Of a stretch of 16,608 bases of DNA, positions 14,355 to 16,608 are shown piece after piece. Source of the DNA: Defluviitaleaceae bacterium (GTDB lineage Bacteria; Bacillota; Clostridia; Lachnospirales; WRAA01); assembly GCA_009780445.1 (NCBI GenBank), contig WRAA01000017.1, forward strand, positions 1 through 16,608. Reading direction: 5' to 3'. Numbering within the stretch: the stretch's first letter is position 1; each line of letters starts with the position of its first letter. The translations under genes and the position numbers were made by a program. The notes below the pieces were generated by a model, which saw only the letters and a program-made list of their open reading frames with translations, ran no database searches and was not told where the DNA came from.

Positions 14355-15413
14355 ATGACGAAGGATCAGCGTAAGGTAATTTTTGTGGTGGACGACAGCG
14401 ACACGAACCTTTCGACGGCGGAGGCGGTGCTGGAGGATTCGTATGACGTGATGACCATGTCTTCAGCCGCGCGGATGTTCACCCTTTTGGAGAAGATACA
14501 ACCACATCTGATACTGCTGGATATCGAAATGCCGCAGATGAACGGCTTCGAAGCAATGGGTTCCATCAAGGAGAACCCGAGATACAGCGACATCCCCGTG
14601 ATATTTCTGACAAGCCTTAGCGATACCGCGTCGGAAGTTAAGGGCTTCGAGCTTGGCGTGGTGGACTTTATCACAAAGCCCTTTTCCACGCCGGTGCTGC
14701 TGAACCGCGTCAAGATGCACATGAACGTAGACCAGCTTCTGCGCGAAAGAACGTCACGGCTTGAGAAGGCGCACAAGGACATGATCTTCGTGCTGTCTGA
14801 TATTGTGGAAAACCGGGACCAGAGCACGGGCGGCCATATCGAGCGCACAACGGAGTATATCAGGATAATGTGCGAGGCAATGCTGGAGCGCGGCCTGTAC
14901 GCCGACGAGATCCGCACGTGGGATCTGGCCGTTGTCGCCGCGTCGTCCTTGCTGCACGACGTGGGCAAGATCGCCATATCCGACACAATACTGAACAAGC
15001 CGGGCAAGCTCACCCCGGAGGAGTTCGAGATTATGAAGTCCCACGCCGACATCGGCGAGAAGATTATCGACCAAATAATTTCGCGCACGGGCGAGGACGA
15101 CTTCCTGCGAAACGCAAAGGTGTTTGCCGCGTCGCACCACGAAAACTGGGACGGCACTGGGTACCCGTACAGGCTTGCCGGGCTGGACATTCCCCTGCAG
15201 GGCAGGATCATGGCCATCGGCGACGTGTACGACGCCCTGGTTTCATCACGGCCATACAAAAAAGCCTTCACGGACGAAGAGGCCGTGGAGATTATGAAAA
15301 AGGACACCGGGCGGCGTTTCGACCCCAGCATTATCGAGGTTTTCGTTGCGATACAGGATAAGTTTAAGGCGACCAGAACCGACTGGGAGCGGGGTGAACT
15401 AAGTGGACTTTAA
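14355..15413 (+). CDS. Response regulator with HD-GYP c-di-GMP phosphodiesterase domain
   Basis: A 352-residue cytosolic protein. Residues 1-125 are a receiver domain with Asp13-Asp14, the phosphoacceptor Asp56 in LILLDIEMPQMNG, Thr86 in VIFLTS and Lys108 in FITKPF, so all switch residues are present. A coiled linker (about 126-145) leads to an HD-GYP domain (about 146-340) with H161, HD (201-202, LLHDVGK), H230, HH (261-262) and the diagnostic DGTGYP (266-271). This family hydrolyses c-di-GMP, and the full set of ligands suggests it is active. A ribosome site AGAGGGTGA (14341-14349) precedes ATG 14355. The PAS-repeat gene overlaps its end by 11 nt and is the likely partner sensor. Regulation by phosphorylation is inferred from the conserved receiver. 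Confidence 0.95.
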   Translation: MTKDQRKVIFVVDDSDTNLSTAEAVLEDSYDVMTMSSAARMFTLLEKIQPHLILLDIEMPQMNGFEAMGSIKENPRYSDIPVIFLTSLSDTASEVKGFELGVVDFITKPFSTPVLLNRVKMHMNVDQLLRERTSRLEKAHKDMIFVLSDIVENRDQSTGGHIERTTEYIRIMCEAMLERGLYADEIRTWDLAVVAASSLLHDVGKIAISDTILNKPGKLTPEEFEIMKSHADIGEKIIDQIISRTGEDDFLRNAKVFAASHHENWDGTGYPYRLAGLDIPLQGRIMAIGDVYDALVSSRPYKKAFTDEEAVEIMKKDTGRRFDPSIIEVFVAIQDKFKATRTDWERGELSGL

Positions 15414-16608
15414 TTCGGTCTGCAAGGATATATTAGTTGGATCGGCGGATACGGCGTTGGCTGTTCTTGAGATGCTGCCCGTGGGGTGTCTCGTGTGGAA
15501 CAGCCGCGCCGAGCTTGAATGTTGCAACTCTGAAATTACGCGGCGATTCGGTATCGCCGAAAGGTCGGACTTTATCGCGGGTTTCGAGAAGCTTATGCCG
15601 GAGCGTCAGCCATGCGGCACGGTGTCAACGGCGAAGCTGCGCGGCGTGCTTGACAAAGCCTTGGAGAACGGCAACGCGCGGGTAGAGATGTTGTTTAACT
15701 CGGCACGTTTGGGTGCGGTTTTTTTTGACCTGAAACTTAGGGTCGCGCAGGGCGCGGGCGGCAAGATTATAATTGGCGTTGCGCGGGACGTGACGGACCA
15801 CAAGGCGGATGTAAAGGCCGCCAAGGAATCCGCCGACACCGCAAACGCCCTGCTTGACAACGCGCCCTTCGCCGTGTCTGTGTGGGACAAGAACTTCAAC
15901 ATCAAGGGCTGCAACCTGGAGGCGGCCAGGCTCTTCGGCCTGAAGAAGCGCAGAGACTATCTGCGGAACTACCGCAAGTTTGTGCCGGAGCTGCAGCCCT
16001 GCGGGCGAAGGTCGGAGGATCTGCGGCGCGAATACATTTCCGCGGCGGCGCGGCATGGCAGTGCAAGCTTTAAGTGGACGTATACCCTCGAAGGCGGGCA
16101 GGCTCTGTCTGTCGATATGTTCTTGGTGCGTTTAGGCAGCGCGGGCGAACACATGATCGCCGCGTATGCTGTGGATACGCGCCGCCTTGCCGTTGCCGAA
16201 CAAGAGTACGCGGAAAGCGGCACAAGCGTCGTATCCGCAAAACACGCGAAGATGCTGCTGGACAACGCGCCCATAGGCATCGAGTTCAGGAACGAAGATC
16301 TGGACATACTGGACTGTAACGCCGAACTGCTGTCGCGCCTCGGCCTGTCCGGCGTGCAGGAGTACAGAGACAGGTTCCTGGAGCTTACGCCGGAATACCA
16401 GCCCTGCGGCACCCTCTCCAGCGAGTTTATGCTGGATCTGCTGGAGCGAACCATGCGCGAAGGCACCGCACAGGCCGGTTTTGTGCAGAAGAATGTGCGC
16501 GGCGAGCCTATCCCGCTGGACATGCGGTGTATGCGTTTTACGCAGGACGGCAGCTCCGTCGTGGCGATCTACAGCCGCGACATGCGCGAACACAAGGAGA
16601 TACAACGC
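15403..16608 (+). CDS. PAS-repeat sensor protein, probable histidine kinase (3' end cut by window edge)
   Basis: From GTG 15403 the frame stays open for 402 codons to the window edge. GTG lies 6 nt after GGGGTG (15391-15396) and overlaps the HD-GYP gene by 11 nt. Three PAS-like repeats are visible, starting near residues 22, 150 and 285. Each has an N-terminal motif (LLDNAPFAVSVWD, LLDNAPIGIEFRN; a looser LEMLPVGCLVWN in the first), a CN pair (41-42, 170-171, 305-306) and a P-E-x-Q-P-C-G motif (QPCG at 69-72, 198-201, 333-336). No transmembrane helix is seen in the visible part, so it is probably cytosolic. Large multi-PAS proteins of this style usually end in a histidine kinase and sometimes receiver domains, but none of that is in the window. 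An 8-T run at 15719-15726 lies in the frame. Confidence 0.85.
   Translation, partial: MDFNSVCKDILVGSADTALAVLEMLPVGCLVWNSRAELECCNSEITRRFGIAERSDFIAGFEKLMPERQPCGTVSTAKLRGVLDKALENGNARVEMLFNSARLGAVFFDLKLRVAQGAGGKIIIGVARDVTDHKADVKAAKESADTANALLDNAPFAVSVWDKNFNIKGCNLEAARLFGLKKRRDYLRNYRKFVPELQPCGRRSEDLRREYISAAARHGSASFKWTYTLEGGQALSVDMFLVRLGSAGEHMIAAYAVDTRRLAVAEQEYAESGTSVVSAKHAKMLLDNAPIGIEFRNEDLDILDCNAELLSRLGLSGVQEYRDRFLELTPEYQPCGTLSSEFMLDLLERTMREGTAQAGFVQKNVRGEPIPLDMRCMRFTQDGSSVVAIYSRDMREHKEIQR

Noticed and set aside
14366..15331. A minus-strand open frame of 321 codons opposite the HD-GYP gene
   Set aside because: The plus strand encodes a complete receiver plus HD-GYP protein with a promoter and ribosome site. 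The antisense product is Ser/Ile-rich with no domain pattern.

Overview
The window looks like chromosomal DNA of an anaerobic, probably flagellated member of the Firmicutes (class Clostridia; a gut Oscillospiraceae-like lineage is my guess). The reasons are strong GGAGG-type ribosome binding sites, SigA-type promoters, a Clostridia-style gene set (murA, topB, fliS, a NadD-YqeK fusion, a YibE/F membrane protein, an SH3/GH18 protein) and a multi-PAS sensor protein. No plasmid, phage or insertion-sequence transposase gene is visible.

Layout. Positions 1-506 (minus) hold a lipoate-protein ligase cut by the window edge. It shares a divergent two-promoter region (541-620) with a YibE/F-family membrane protein (653-1804), which is followed by a large secreted purple-acid-phosphatase-like phosphoesterase (1873-5022). 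Positions 5056-5222 are a long imperfect palindrome followed directly by a strong terminator. A small two-HTH-like protein on the minus strand (5294-5704) converges on that terminator. From a good promoter at 5799-5827 run murA and topB, with 1 nt between them. A second promoter (9325-9354) starts fliS, the nadD-yqeK fusion, a membrane-anchored GH18 protein and a polytopic GT-C-like membrane protein, packed as an operon to 14268. A third promoter (14274-14302) drives a response regulator with an HD-GYP c-di-GMP phosphodiesterase domain, overlapping by 11 nt a PAS-repeat sensor protein that runs off the right edge.

How the genes fit. murA starts peptidoglycan precursor synthesis, and the GH18 protein and GT-C-like protein are probably envelope-related. 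NadD-YqeK combines NAD synthesis with probable Ap4A hydrolysis. HD-GYP plus PAS sensor looks like a c-di-GMP signalling pair, and fliS serves flagellin export.

Most notable is a pair of related ~170-bp nested palindromes (5056-5222 and 9870-10039), in opposite orientation and sharing a core that aligns without gaps at 40 of 58 positions. The second sits exactly where nadD should begin. Removing 171 nt (9871-10041) restores an in-frame, normal NadD N-terminus (MDKCARIAIMGGTFDP) starting 4 nt after fliS. The element therefore appears to have inserted into the start of an essential gene, leaving a 22-codon leader ORF and a new, structurally buried start site.
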